DNA of 39,809 nt, taken from positions 1 through 39,809 of the IMG/VR virus record IMGVR_UViG_3300035034_001520, one strand, 5' to 3'. Of the stretch, positions 25,793 through 33,841 are shown one piece after another. Below the pieces are notes generated by a model. The model saw nothing but the letters and a program-made list of their open reading frames with translations. It made no database searches and was not told the DNA's origin. Source of the stretch: a virus. Each line of letters opens with the position of its first letter. Position 1 is the first letter of the stretch. Position numbers and translations under genes: made by a program.

Positions 25793-28470
25793 TTAAAGCC
25801 CCCCTCTTCTTTTTCTTCTTCCATTGCTTCTATAGGAGCTTCTAATGCTTCCATTTCTTCTTTTGTGTACATATTACTATCTAGTATTTGTTCAACTGTG
25901 GTAGCTTCTATATCTATAACCTCATAGTCATTGTTTGTTAAAAACAAGTCTTTTGTTCGACAAGTTCCTAAGTCTATATAACACCAAAGCTTAACCCTAA
26001 CAAATCTACCTTTTCTTACTTTGTATATATTGTAAACAAGATTGGGAAGAACTGAAAAAGCTGGAAGTATGTTAGCTAGGCTTTCCAAGTCAGCTTTAGT
26101 AACTTGCATTGCTATCAATCCTATGTCAATCTTATCGGCAATTGACTTTGCTCCTCTAAGTACTGCCTCATCTGCTGTTTTTACATGTTTTATTTCCCCA
26201 TTTACTTGTGTAGCACTATATATAAACACATCTAATGTATTACATAGGTACTTCATTCTATCAGCAAATAAATACAAAACATTGTCTTCTCTAAGTTTCA
26301 TACCCCTTGTTTGACTAGCTATTTCCATTAACATCTTAGGAGAAGTAAAAATATAGTCAAAAAACACATACGACACATCGTGATTAACTTTGTATTTTTT
26401 TATAGCTCTCTCTATATCTGTCATATTGAAACTAGGAATATGCTCAATCCAAATAGGTGACTCTGCTATTATTTCTATTGCTCTATCAATTCTCTTTTCT
26501 TCTTCTTCATTATATGTAAAGGAGAGAAGTTTGTCCTCATCTACACCACTCACATAGGCAACCATGGGAGTTTGTATTTCATTTATTTCTAACTCTGTTG
26601 TTATAAATAGAGTAGGTTCACTATACTTCCTATCTATCCACTCTCCAAGCTCTGTATCGTATACATTTCTAATTGCTATTTTACAAGCATCACCAATTGC
26701 CAATCTCGTATTGTGCGTAACAATGAAATCACCCACTTGAAACAAAGCTTCTTCATTATCAACTGTAAAGCATGTCATGTCAACAAGTTTTTTTGTTCTC
26801 ACTATGTCAGATATAGCCAACCAATCGTTTGCTTCTGACCTTTTTTCTACACTTACATAGTCTATTGCTTTTTGTTTTTTAGGTGTATATGAGAACATAT
26901 TAACTTTCTCGCTCTTGGGCGTTAATATTCTAATTTCGTAGCAAACCCCATTTGTATATTTATCTTCTCTTGTGTCTTTAGAAAAATTTGCAACGTATCC
27001 AAGGCTTCTACAAAGTTCGATAATACCATCTTTCATCTTCTCACTTGTTGTCGAAAAACCCACTCTACCGCCTTTTTTAGAAATACTCCCATCTGTGTCT
27101 AGTAGACCTTGTAATAGAAATCTTCTCTGCTCTACATCCCCTAACAAATAGTGTTGTGGAATGAACTTGTCTCCACTTTTCACGTTCCATAGATTTGGAT
27201 AATCAGCCAAAGCCTCTTCAACCCAAACCATATTGTGATATCTTCCTACCTTAGCCACGTTTTTATGCTCAAAATGCCAAGTGTTGTTATTCGCATTAGA
27301 TTTACTAAAACCCCAATTTTCAAGATTAGCTATCTTAGAAACGATTTCCAAGTCATAGGAAGAGTACTCTAAAGACTTATTTTTAGCACTAGTCCTAAAA
27401 CTAGCATCTCCAAGCATTGTTCCCATTGTGTAGGGATGTAAACTAAACTCTTTTGTTGGATACTCTACAGCTTGGTTCATGGGAATTTTATATCTGAAAT
27501 CTCTACCACTTTTGAATCCACCCAAACCCTCAGCTCTATCTAGTAACTGCTTCGTTGTCTCAACAACTCTAGGTCTATCTTTTTGGTAAGAGTATTCCCA
27601 TAAATGGTCTTCACATGATTCGACTACTCTACCATCTTTAAAGTGAACCTCATACACTTCTTTTTTAGTAGGCTGTGGATGTATTTGTAACACTTTTGTT
27701 GTCTTACCATCTCTAGCAAAAAGCTCGTCTCCAACCTTTATATCCCCTATTGTTTTCCAACCACTAGGAGTTGGAATTTTAAAGTAGTTTGGAATAGCTT
27801 TTCCTAAACCACTTTCAGCCGACCTAATATAAAACTTCTTCTTCCTAGCCCCTCTAGTTATAGTTGTTAATATACCACTGTCTAAAGGTGCTCCCATTTC
27901 TGGAGTAAGTTTGAGTGTTTCTTTTAGTTCTTTCAGCTTCTTACCAGCTTGTTGTCCCTCTTGACCTAAGTTTTTTGCATACTCATCTCTAGACTGAATA
28001 ACAATGGTGTCAAAATAATCAATAATTTCGTCTATCTCTCTTGTGTCGAACTTAACTTGTTGCTCCTCTTGTTGTTTAGTGTCTAAGAGTTGGTCATTAT
28101 ATATGACCTTTGTATCAAAACCTTGGTCTCTATAAAATTTTAATAGGCTAAACTTCTTAAGTCTTTTGTAGTTATACTGAAAGTTTTCCACTTTTGCCAA
28201 CTGCATACATTTATCTATATATTCAATTCCATTATTATCTGTAAAAATAGTATAATTTTTATTATAAGAAGATAGAAAACTATCCACTTCCATAGGAGAT
28301 AAGTTTTTAACATTGCTTTTTATTAGGTTATGAATAGCTCCAAAAACAATTTGATGAAACTTTTCTGGAAAGTCTTCTACTCTTAAGTCTCCATATTCCT
28401 CTTCTAGTAGTAGGTTTGGTTCTAATAACAAACAACCAAAAACCTGTAATATCGTAGCTTTATCAAACAT
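25786..28470 (-). CDS. Replicative DNA helicase (DnaB type), with intein
   Basis: An 894-residue precursor; removal of residues 225-587 leaves a 531-residue helicase of normal size. The N-terminal domain starts ILQVFGCLLLEPNLLL. The RecA-like core has Walker A split by the intein, SGLGK joined to TRLAIGD, then ITTELE, the Walker B-like strand VSYVFFDYI, and SATQVNGEIKH. It would be the hexameric helicase moving the fork with the neighbouring primase. The C-terminal tail is Glu-rich. Helicase activity is impossible until the P-loop is restored by splicing. Confidence 0.92.
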   Translation of the reverse strand: MFDKATILQVFGCLLLEPNLLLEEEYGDLRVEDFPEKFHQIVFGAIHNLIKSNVKNLSPMEVDSFLSSYNKNYTIFTDNNGIEYIDKCMQLAKVENFQYNYKRLKKFSLLKFYRDQGFDTKVIYNDQLLDTKQQEEQQVKFDTREIDEIIDYFDTIVIQSRDEYAKNLGQEGQQAGKKLKELKETLKLTPEMGAPLDSGILTTITRGARKKKFYIRSAESGLGKAIPNYFKIPTPSGWKTIGDIKVGDELFARDGKTTKVLQIHPQPTKKEVYEVHFKDGRVVESCEDHLWEYSYQKDRPRVVETTKQLLDRAEGLGGFKSGRDFRYKIPMNQAVEYPTKEFSLHPYTMGTMLGDASFRTSAKNKSLEYSSYDLEIVSKIANLENWGFSKSNANNNTWHFEHKNVAKVGRYHNMVWVEEALADYPNLWNVKSGDKFIPQHYLLGDVEQRRFLLQGLLDTDGSISKKGGRVGFSTTSEKMKDGIIELCRSLGYVANFSKDTREDKYTNGVCYEIRILTPKSEKVNMFSYTPKKQKAIDYVSVEKRSEANDWLAISDIVRTKKLVDMTCFTVDNEEALFQVGDFIVTHNTRLAIGDACKIAIRNVYDTELGEWIDRKYSEPTLFITTELEINEIQTPMVAYVSGVDEDKLLSFTYNEEEEKRIDRAIEIIAESPIWIEHIPSFNMTDIERAIKKYKVNHDVSYVFFDYIFTSPKMLMEIASQTRGMKLREDNVLYLFADRMKYLCNTLDVFIYSATQVNGEIKHVKTADEAVLRGAKSIADKIDIGLIAMQVTKADLESLANILPAFSVLPNLVYNIYKVRKGRFVRVKLWCYIDLGTCRTKDLFLTNNDYEVIDIEATTVEQILDSNMYTKEEMEALEAPIEAMEEEKEEGGFKW
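26710..27798 (-). mobile_element. DnaB P-loop intein, Ala1, class 3 type, LAGLIDADG
   Basis: Codons 225-587 (363 residues), inserted between Lys and Thr of the Walker A motif. It begins AIPNYFKIPTPSGWKTIGD, with Ala where a Cys or Ser nucleophile is usual, and ends DFIVTHN with Thr as the +1 residue. Class 3 inteins carry a Trp in block B, Cys in block F and Thr in block G. Here these are Trp291 (CEDHLW), Cys567 (MTCFTVDN) and Thr585 (IVTHN). LAGLIDADG helices are YTMGTMLGDAS and LLQGLLDTDGS. It appears intact. Confidence 0.9.
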
Positions 28471-28483
28471 TGAAAATCCTCTC

Positions 28484-28984
28484 CTATAGGCTATCTATAT
28501 CTATTAAATAGACTTCTTCTTTTTTTTGAAGTGGCTTTACAACCAATCTCTGACTTACAGAGTGAGCCACATCTTTGTTTTTATTTGAGTCTATCGCTGT
28601 ATTTTTCCCCACCCAAAACCTCTGAGCGTCCATATAAACATGAGGAATTATCCCAATTCCATATTCACTGTTTACCTTATTATCCATTATATCATAAAAA
28701 TACTTCAACACTAAGAACATTTTAGTATATGTTAACTCATACTCTAAGTGGTATTTATCAACTTGTGCCATTATTTTAGGGTTTAGCTCTTTAGTGCCAT
28801 ATAATTCATTTATATAGTCATACAATTCTTGCTTTTCGTCCATCTCTTCTGTGTTCTTTTCATACTTTTCCCTTATGAAATCCTTATAACACTTGACATG
28901 ATACGTTGTATTTTTAAGCTTTTTAACCGCATCTGTTTTTAATATGTCTTCTCCACAGTACTTACACTTTTTATTAACACTCAT
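28484..28984 (-). CDS. Hypothetical zinc-finger protein upstream of helicase
   Basis: A 166-residue protein. Its N-terminus has CKYCGEDILKTD followed by YHVKC, a four-ligand zinc-binding pattern. The middle is alpha-helical (LTYTKMFLVLKYFYDIMDNK). The C-terminus is basic. It is 13 bases upstream of the DnaB gene, a place where helicase loaders or replisome accessory proteins are common, but no known loader motif is visible. It is the first gene after the terminator at 28997-29028. Function unknown. Confidence 0.72.
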   Translation of the reverse strand: MSVNKKCKYCGEDILKTDAVKKLKNTTYHVKCYKDFIREKYEKNTEEMDEKQELYDYINELYGTKELNPKIMAQVDKYHLEYELTYTKMFLVLKYFYDIMDNKVNSEYGIGIIPHVYMDAQRFWVGKNTAIDSNKNKDVAHSVSQRLVVKPLQKKEEVYLIDIDSL

Positions 28985-28996
28985 AGCTTCTCCTTT

Positions 28997-29028
28997 GAAA
29001 AATAGGTGGTAGTATTTCTACCACCTAT
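28997..29028 (-). terminator. Intrinsic terminator after the Sak4-like gene
   Basis: ATAGGTGGTAG and CTACCACCTAT (29028-29018 and 29012-29002, read leftward) form an 11-bp perfect stem with a 5-base loop, followed by five T residues. It sits 7 bases after the ATPase stop codon. The ribosome binding site of the next gene follows, so partial read-through probably feeds the helicase operon. Confidence 0.82.
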
Positions 29029-29034
29029 AGAACA

Positions 29035-29765
29035 TTAGGCTTCTAGTTCTTCTTTAAATGCGTCTTCTAAGTCATAAAGAACCATGTCTAATTGTTGTTT
29101 TTGATTCTTAGTTGCGGTTGAAGCACCATTACCTTTTCCTAAATGCTCCTCAACAATCGTTATATAGTCATCTATTTTACCTTTTTCATTTAAAAACATT
29201 GCGTACTTTTCAATCTCTTGCATGATTTCGTCAAATGTTTTCTCTTTAACTTTGGTTAACTCTTGATTTTCAGTGAAAGAAACAACAGAACCGACACCAC
29301 TAATTTTTTCTTCTTCATCTATTGCATCTGAGATTGCTTGCTCTAAGTTTTCTATACTAAACTCTTTCAAATAGTTAACCATATAATCAAATCTAGAACG
29401 AGCTAAATATTCTGGGGTGTTTACTATGAAAGCTGAACTAGGTATTTCCTTACCTGTTTCGTCAAGTCCATTTGGTTTTAAGTATAGAATAATATCACAG
29501 AGGTCACAAATTGGGTCAATTGAGCGTTTGTCCCCTTTAGGATAAATCTTTGTATACTCTTCGCCTTTGTCATTCAAAAACGTTCTTTGTCCCTCATGAG
29601 ATATAAAATAAACTGTAAAACCAGCAGAAGTTAACTTATTAATCTCTCTCCAAAACTCCACTTCATACATTTTATATCCACCACCATGAGGAATCTCACC
29701 AATTGTAGAAACACCTTCTCTTTGACAGATATAATCTTGACACAACTGTGCTGATGCTTCCGAAA
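29035..29765 (-). CDS. Sak4-like recombination ATPase, exon 2
   Basis: The C-terminal about 243 codons of an AAA_24/Sak4-type ATPase interrupted by a group I intron. It resumes EASAQLCQDYICQREGVSTI, then PHGGGYKMYEVEFWREINKL, VYFISHEGQ and ICDLCDIILYLKP, segments typical of RecA-fold single-strand annealing ATPases of phages. The last 90 residues are acidic and variable. The exact first base is uncertain (29760 to 29765). An in-frame ATG is absent near the beginning, so translation depends on splicing. A terminator follows. Confidence 0.82.
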
Positions 29766-30352
29766 TACCCTCGGTTTCCCGATATTTATTAGGGGACTAG
29801 ACTATCTCTTTATCCTTATTAAGGATAGATGGCACTTCGGTATGGGATTTTCACCCATAGCCTACAGGACACTACTCCTTAGTCGTTACACCTTCCTCCA
29901 TTGAGGCTTGGCACGGTATTAGCTTGTCCTTACTTAGGATTTAGCCTTCCTTACTCATAAACTATCTCTAGCTCTGAACCGTTAGCATGTCATATTGACA
30001 CACACCTTAGATTTCTAAGTTCACCATCTTCATTTCACGCATTACTACATGAATGGTCATTGGTATTTTCCATATTTATTTTATCAAAATAGCTTTCATT
30101 AAAGTGGAACTTTCTACTCTTTCTCATATTAACACTTAAGCTCAAACCTTGTTGTAGTATTATTCTTCTTATAACATAAACCCCAACATTTGTTCTTTTG
30201 GCTATTTGTGGAGGAGAAAGCTTTTCTTCCAAGTACCACCTAACTATCAATTTTTCTTGCTTCTTTGTAGTTTCATATTTATTGCTAGCATTTTTTACTA
30301 ATACAATTGTTTTTTCCACGCTACCTCAATCTACAAAGACTTTATGGTATTT
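29766..30352 (-). mobile_element. Group I intron in the Sak4-like ATPase gene
   Basis: A roughly 587-base insertion just after the Walker B strand. Its 3' core block 29766-29805 matches the dnaE intron block 19427-19466 at 39 of 40 bases, and 29881-29914 matches 20267-20300 closely. The exon end AAGGGT can pair with GTCTTT (30340-30335) as P1 with U.G at the splice site. The 3' splice base is less clear: an end at 29766 keeps the frame but gives a terminal A, whereas an end at G 29761 needs a different 5' site. It carries a truncated endonuclease ORF. Confidence 0.82.
30035..30319 (-). pseudogene. Truncated homing-endonuclease ORF in the intron
   Basis: A 94-residue frame from a GTG with GAGG at good distance. 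It contains a helix-turn-helix segment (LSPPQIAKRTNVGVYVIRRI) and then FHFNESYFDKIN, which in many endonucleases precedes the LAGLIDADG core. The frame then ends in unrelated residues (MENTNDHSCSNA) with no catalytic motif. It is therefore best read as the N-terminal remnant of a deleted endonuclease, though the HTH piece might still be made and bind DNA. Confidence 0.62.
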
Positions 30353-30653
30353 ACCCTTTAACAGTATCAAAAATTATAGTTGAGTATTGCTCTCTTGCTT
30401 GGTCAACAGTTTTTTCTGATGTTAACTGCTTATTAATTTTCTTAAAGTTTGCCCATCTACTATTCATAGGTAGAAACGGAACATTTGCAATAGCATTAAT
30501 TCCTGCTTCGAAACCTAAGTAAAAAGGTTTTTTTGCTCTAGTTGCTTGCTTTGTCTTACCAGTTGAGTTACTAGCATAAACAAGAATAGTCTTACCTTCT
30601 AATCCTCTAGTAACCTTACTAATATTTGGATTAAATATATCTAAAATTGCCAT
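30353..30653 (-). CDS. Sak4-like recombination ATPase, exon 1
   Basis: The N-terminal 100 codons. It starts MAILDIFNPN and has Walker A YASNSTGKTKQA (about residues 27-38), a strand FYLGFEAGIN and Walker B STIIFDTV just before the intron. Together with exon 2 the protein has about 343 residues, normal for this family. It would load on single-stranded DNA, often with an SSB, to anneal strands. The SSB-like gene directly upstream fits. Unspliced RNA would give a useless 100-residue ATP-binding fragment. Confidence 0.82.
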
Positions 30654-30671
30654 TTTTTTCTCCTTTTCATA

Positions 30672-30695
30672 CCCACGTATTAAACAATACGTGGG
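30672..30695 (-). other. Perfect hairpin between the SSB-like and ATPase genes
   Basis: CCCACGTATT and AATACGTGGG form a 10-bp stem with a 4-base loop, ending about 10 bases before the ATPase ribosome binding site. No T-run follows on the - strand. It is probably an RNA processing, stability or translation-control element rather than a terminator. Confidence 0.55.
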
Positions 30696-30726
30696 GGTTT
30701 TGTTATTTTACTAAACTACTGCTATA

Positions 30727-31656
30727 TTACCAACTTACTTTTTTCTGAGTGTTGTTTTGACTTGGTGCTTGATTAGGTTGAGAGAAACCTTTTTTTACAT
30801 CACTGCCACTCTCGCCATCAGACTTCATTTTCTCTAAAACAATTTCTCTATTAGCCAAGGCAGTTTTAACAGCTTCTACGTTATAGGCTTTTGAATCGTC
30901 TTCGTCATATTGTTCTGGTTTACCAGAAAGAATGAGCATTTCATTAGTAATGTTTTCAAAAGTTTGTGTCTTGGAACTACCAAACCCTTCTTTCTCTTGA
31001 ACTACTACATCTATCGTAGACACTAACTCACCCCAAAGATTTGAAGTTTTTCCAATTTCATAGTTAGCTTCAAGATAACTTCCTGCCTCTTGACTTGTTA
31101 CAAATTCGAAAGGCATTGCATTACCATGGTAATCAAAACTAACAACAGTCATTCTAAGTCTACCAGTTTCTTCTTCATCTTTAATTTCTGGAGTCATCTT
31201 AGTAACTACTCCCTCGATATCAAAGAATGCTTGAGGAGTAAACTCTTTCTTAACAGTCTCTATGAAACTAAAGCTAATTTCTGGATAGCTAGAGATGTCT
31301 TTTTTATTACTATTGTAATAGTCATTCATTTTTAATTTTGCACCATTAACAACTACCTTAGAAGCTTGCTCTAAAGCGTCTTCTTTAGAAATCCCAGAAA
31401 CCATAAGTGTAGCTAGTGAAGTATAAGACATAGCCTTTTCAAGTGAGTTAAAAGAAGGATTGACCTTACCTTTAGAAGTAATCTCACCTGCGTAACACTT
31501 TAACTTATGCTCTGAATTTTCTCCAGTTTTAATAACTAAGTCACCACGAACTGCTCTTCTACCTTCTTTTTCGTAGTACTCTAAATTATTTTCTTTCACA
31601 ACACCAACGATTGATACCTTGTTAAAACTTTCTCTTAACGTTGTCTTATTTTCCAT
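30727..31656 (-). CDS. Probable single-stranded DNA-binding protein
   Basis: A 309-residue protein with beta-rich segments that look like OB folds (FNKVSIVGVVKENNLEYYE, then RGDLVIKTGENSEHKLKCYA; later DIEGVVTKMTPEIKDEEETG). A disordered Gln/Asn/Ser-rich tail ends KKVSW, recalling SSB C-termini, although it is basic rather than acidic. Its place directly before the Sak4-like ATPase and after Gp157 supports a recombination SSB. The family assignment rests on pattern and context, not on a diagnostic motif. Confidence 0.55.
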   Translation of the reverse strand: MENKTTLRESFNKVSIVGVVKENNLEYYEKEGRRAVRGDLVIKTGENSEHKLKCYAGEITSKGKVNPSFNSLEKAMSYTSLATLMVSGISKEDALEQASKVVVNGAKLKMNDYYNSNKKDISSYPEISFSFIETVKKEFTPQAFFDIEGVVTKMTPEIKDEEETGRLRMTVVSFDYHGNAMPFEFVTSQEAGSYLEANYEIGKTSNLWGELVSTIDVVVQEKEGFGSSKTQTFENITNEMLILSGKPEQYDEDDSKAYNVEAVKTALANREIVLEKMKSDGESGSDVKKGFSQPNQAPSQNNTQKKVSW

Positions 31657-31707
31657 TTTATTTCTCCTTTTTCAATTTAGTATTTGTGTTTTTGTTTGTA
31701 TGTTTTC

Positions 31708-31932
31708 TTAAATTTTTTCCATAGTTCCTTCGATAACGTCTACTAAGAGCCATTTTTCAGAGTTTAAAGACTCGCTATTTCTAACTATCTCAACTACTTT
31801 TTGACTAACGTTGATTAAGTATCCTTTGACAGTTGAGCCATCCGAGACTTCGAAGCTAATCTTATCTCCAACAGAAATCGTCTTTTTGTCAAATGTTTCA
31901 AATGATTTGTAAGGTTTTCTTAAAAATTTCAT
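31708..31932 (-). CDS. Small hypothetical beta-rich protein (74 aa)
   Basis: A 74-residue protein with a KOW/SH3-like pattern: TISVGDKISFEVSDGSTVKGYL followed by SQKVVEIV. It is the first gene after the promoter at 31966-31994, with AGGAG before the ATG. No specific family is recognised; a role in nucleic-acid binding is only a guess. The SSB-like gene follows after 51 bases that hold only its ribosome binding site. Confidence 0.7.
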   Translation of the reverse strand: MKFLRKPYKSFETFDKKTISVGDKISFEVSDGSTVKGYLINVSQKVVEIVRNSESLNSEKWLLVDVIEGTMEKI

Positions 31933-31965
31933 ATTTTATTTCTCCTTTCTTATTGGTCTTACTAT

Positions 31966-31994
31966 AGTATAACATATAAAACTGTATCCGTCAA
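31966..31994 (-). promoter_or_regulatory. Leftward sigma-A-type promoter
   Basis: TTGACG (31989-31994 on the complement), 17-base spacer, TATACT (31966-31971), with TATGT before the -10. It drives the 74-residue gene, the SSB-like gene and the Sak4-like gene. Confidence 0.82.
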
Positions 31995-32001
31995 GTCTTT
32001 T

Positions 32002-32502
32002 TTAGGATATTTTTAAAGTATTTCCTAAACTCTTGTATTCTACACCATCAACCACTTCTCCACGCTTAATTGCATCTGCCACAGCCTTTTTATCAACTTT
32101 GGGTTCTGGAATAGGTGTATTGATATATATTTTAGGAACTAAATCTTGATTTAAAATAATAACACTTTTTGGTCTTTTTCTCAATTTAGCTGTGAACAAA
32201 TCTCCACCTACAGAATCATTACTTGTAATCTCCATAGCGTTTTGAAGACCTTTGAGCATACTCTCTTTCTTCTTAGCCATTTCAGACTTTCTAGTGTTCA
32301 GTCTATCAATCTCACTTTTAATTGCATTTTCTTGAGACTCAAGGTTTTTAATAAACTTCATATACCCCTCTGCCTTTACATCTAAATCTTTGAGAACGTC
32401 TGCAATAGCTTCTTGAATGGCTTCTTCGTCAAACTCTCCCTCTTCCAACATAAATTCTAACTTTTTAAAGTCGTCTGTTATTTCATAAAGCGATTTAATC
32501 AT
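32002..32502 (-). CDS. Gp157-like phage protein
   Basis: A 166-residue protein of the Siphovirus Gp157 family: N-terminal helical part (SLYEITDDFKKLEFMLEEGE), a coiled-coil centre (NLESQENAIKSEIDRLNTRK), and a C-terminal segment with FTAKLRKRPKSVIILN, then VPKIYINTPIPEPKVDKKAV. Family members lie next to recombination genes of Gram-positive phages and have been linked to phage resistance in streptococci. The exact role is unknown. Its neighbours here are the SSB-like and Sak4-like genes, in line with a recombination role. Confidence 0.85.
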   Translation of the reverse strand: MIKSLYEITDDFKKLEFMLEEGEFDEEAIQEAIADVLKDLDVKAEGYMKFIKNLESQENAIKSEIDRLNTRKSEMAKKKESMLKGLQNAMEITSNDSVGGDLFTAKLRKRPKSVIILNQDLVPKIYINTPIPEPKVDKKAVADAIKRGEVVDGVEYKSLGNTLKIS

Positions 32503-32536
32503 TCTAATTCCTCTCTTTTATTTATCTTATAGTTAT

Positions 32537-32565
32537 ATTATACCACACAATAGTGGTTTCATCAA
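32537..32565 (-). promoter_or_regulatory. Leftward promoter for Gp157
   Basis: TTGATG (32560-32565 on the complement), 17-base spacer, TATAAT (32537-32542), with TGTGTGG before the -10. The spacer contains the small inverted repeat ACCAC/GTGGT. Confidence 0.83.
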
Positions 32566-32568
32566 GTA

Positions 32569-32892
32569 CTATTTACAATCTTTTAAATCTTTTGAATTAA
32601 AAATCCAAGGCTCCACTCCATCAAAAGAGTAGAAATTTTTAAGTTTGGTGTCCTTCCTTGCTACAAATACCTCTTCTCCATGTTCTTCAAGCCAATTTAC
32701 GAACTCTTTAGACAACTCTTCGTTTTGAGCTCTCATTACAAAGTCGTCCAATACTAACTTTACAAGATGTCCATCATAGTCTCTTTCTTTTTCTCCAACT
32801 GCATCCATAAAAGAAAGCATTGCTTTGGCTTTATTTTGTTTTGCTTTTTGTTTTAATTGCCTCATCATCTCGTTTTTTGTTCTACTTTTCAC
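32569..32892 (-). CDS. Hypothetical protein (107 aa)
   Basis: A 107-residue protein starting with GTG at 32892 after AAGGAG. The N-terminus is very basic and helical (MKSRTKNEMMRQLKQKAKQN), followed by an acidic part (NEELSKEFVNWLEEHGEEVF). It could bind nucleic acid, but no family is recognised. A weak hairpin (ACAGAA/TTCTGT) lies in the 56 bases upstream. It ends 4 bases before the -35 box of the Gp157 promoter. Confidence 0.68.
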   Translation of the reverse strand: MKSRTKNEMMRQLKQKAKQNKAKAMLSFMDAVGEKERDYDGHLVKLVLDDFVMRAQNEELSKEFVNWLEEHGEEVFVARKDTKLKNFYSFDGVEPWIFNSKDLKDCK

Positions 32893-32948
32893 TTTATTTC
32901 TCCTTATATAAACCCCAGTACTACAGAATTTTTTCTGTTAGTAGTAAA

Positions 32949-33248
32949 TTACTTATGAGCATTGTCCCAAACCTTGTTTGTAAACTCTATTGAGTCCTCA
33001 GTCATTTTACCATCTTCTAATTGATAATCAATACTAATTCTAGCTTTCATAGGTCTAGGGTCGTTTGCCAATTGCATAATAATTTGTTTAAATTGTATCT
33101 CTGCCATTTGCTCAGATGTTTGCATTTGTTGATTGTCAACTAGAGCATCTCCTAGCCAAATTTGAATTTTAAACAGAAGTAAGACTTGTTGTTGAAACCC
33201 ACTAAACTCCTCAAAGCCATTGAAGAAACCTTCCATATTTATATTCAT
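32949..33248 (-). CDS. Hypothetical protein (99 aa)
   Basis: A 99-residue protein: MNINMEGFFNGFEEFSGFQQ, a helical centre, then MKARISIDYQLEDGKMTEDS. The ATG at 33248 is chosen because seven G residues just upstream act as ribosome binding site; an in-frame start farther upstream lies inside the preceding gene. No family is recognised. The hydrophobic FQQQVLLLFKIQIWLG segment is too polar at its ends to be a sure membrane helix. Confidence 0.68.
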   Translation of the reverse strand: MNINMEGFFNGFEEFSGFQQQVLLLFKIQIWLGDALVDNQQMQTSEQMAEIQFKQIIMQLANDPRPMKARISIDYQLEDGKMTEDSIEFTNKVWDNAHK

Positions 33249-33261
33249 ATCGTCCCCCCCT

Positions 33262-33615
33262 CTACCAATCCCAAGTTTGCAATAACAACTCATCAAAGTC
33301 TCTTGGAACTTTACTACAAATAGTCATTTGCCACATCAAACTCACAATTGTTTGAATTTCTTCGTTGGTTTTGTCATCGAATATAGATGGTTCATAAATG
33401 ACTTGGTCAAACCTATATCCCATTAAGTTTTCTACAGACGTTACTGTTACACCCCTATACTCAACCACGTTATCTGTAGGTTCACGAATAATTTGGATAG
33501 AAACACACCTTTCGTATACAGTCATAGCATCTTCATTTAGGTAGTTCTCACTAATCACTCTCATCATTTGTGTTAAGCTTGTTTTATTTTTCGCTAAAAT
33601 TCCTATTTTAAACAT
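33262..33615 (-). CDS. Hypothetical protein (117 aa)
   Basis: A 117-residue protein with alternating strands and helices: FKIGILAKNKTSLTQMMRVI, then YRGVTVTSVENLMGYRFDQV. This alpha/beta layout resembles small P-loop-less Rossmann-like phage proteins, and the 105-residue protein at 34170-34487 looks related in plan (MKVLVLADNLKDLYNLFSQV). Function unknown. AGAGAGG precedes the ATG, and its start overlaps the preceding gene by 8 bases. Confidence 0.7.
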   Translation of the reverse strand: MFKIGILAKNKTSLTQMMRVISENYLNEDAMTVYERCVSIQIIREPTDNVVEYRGVTVTSVENLMGYRFDQVIYEPSIFDDKTNEEIQTIVSLMWQMTICSKVPRDFDELLLQTWDW

Positions 33616-33781
33616 ATTGGTTCCTCTCTAGCTCTTTTTTTAGCTCTTCTTTGAGTTTCTGTCTAGCCTCTTTTCTATTTTGCTTCTTAGCTTTAGACCA
33701 ACCATCATGATTGTTCGCCCAACAAGCAAATTTTCTATCAAATTTATCCTCATATGTTAGTTTTTTGAACTCACTTCTCAT
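33608..33781 (-). CDS. Small basic protein (57 aa)
   Basis: A 57-residue protein rich in Lys and Arg (CWANNHDGWSKAKKQNRKEA then LKEELKKELERN), with a helical C-terminus. ATG at 33781 has GGGGA seven bases upstream and is preferred to an in-frame start 11 codons earlier that lies in a hairpin. Possibly nucleic-acid binding, by composition only. It overlaps the next gene by 8 bases. Confidence 0.65.
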   Translation of the reverse strand: MRSEFKKLTYEDKFDRKFACWANNHDGWSKAKKQNRKEARQKLKEELKKELERNQYV

Positions 33782-33796
33782 AGTAATCCCCTTTTT

Positions 33797-33839
33797 TATA
33801 CCCCACAAATCCATTTATATTGTATTTTTGTGGGGTATA
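33797..33839. other. Perfect 13-bp inverted repeat between early genes
   Basis: TATACCCCACAAA (33797-33809) is inverted perfectly at 33827-33839 around a 17-base loop. On the - strand it follows the stop of the 66-residue gene and precedes the ribosome binding site of the 57-residue gene; A residues, not T, follow. It suggests an RNA processing or stability hairpin, or a protein-binding site. Confidence 0.55.
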
Positions 33840-33841
33840 GG

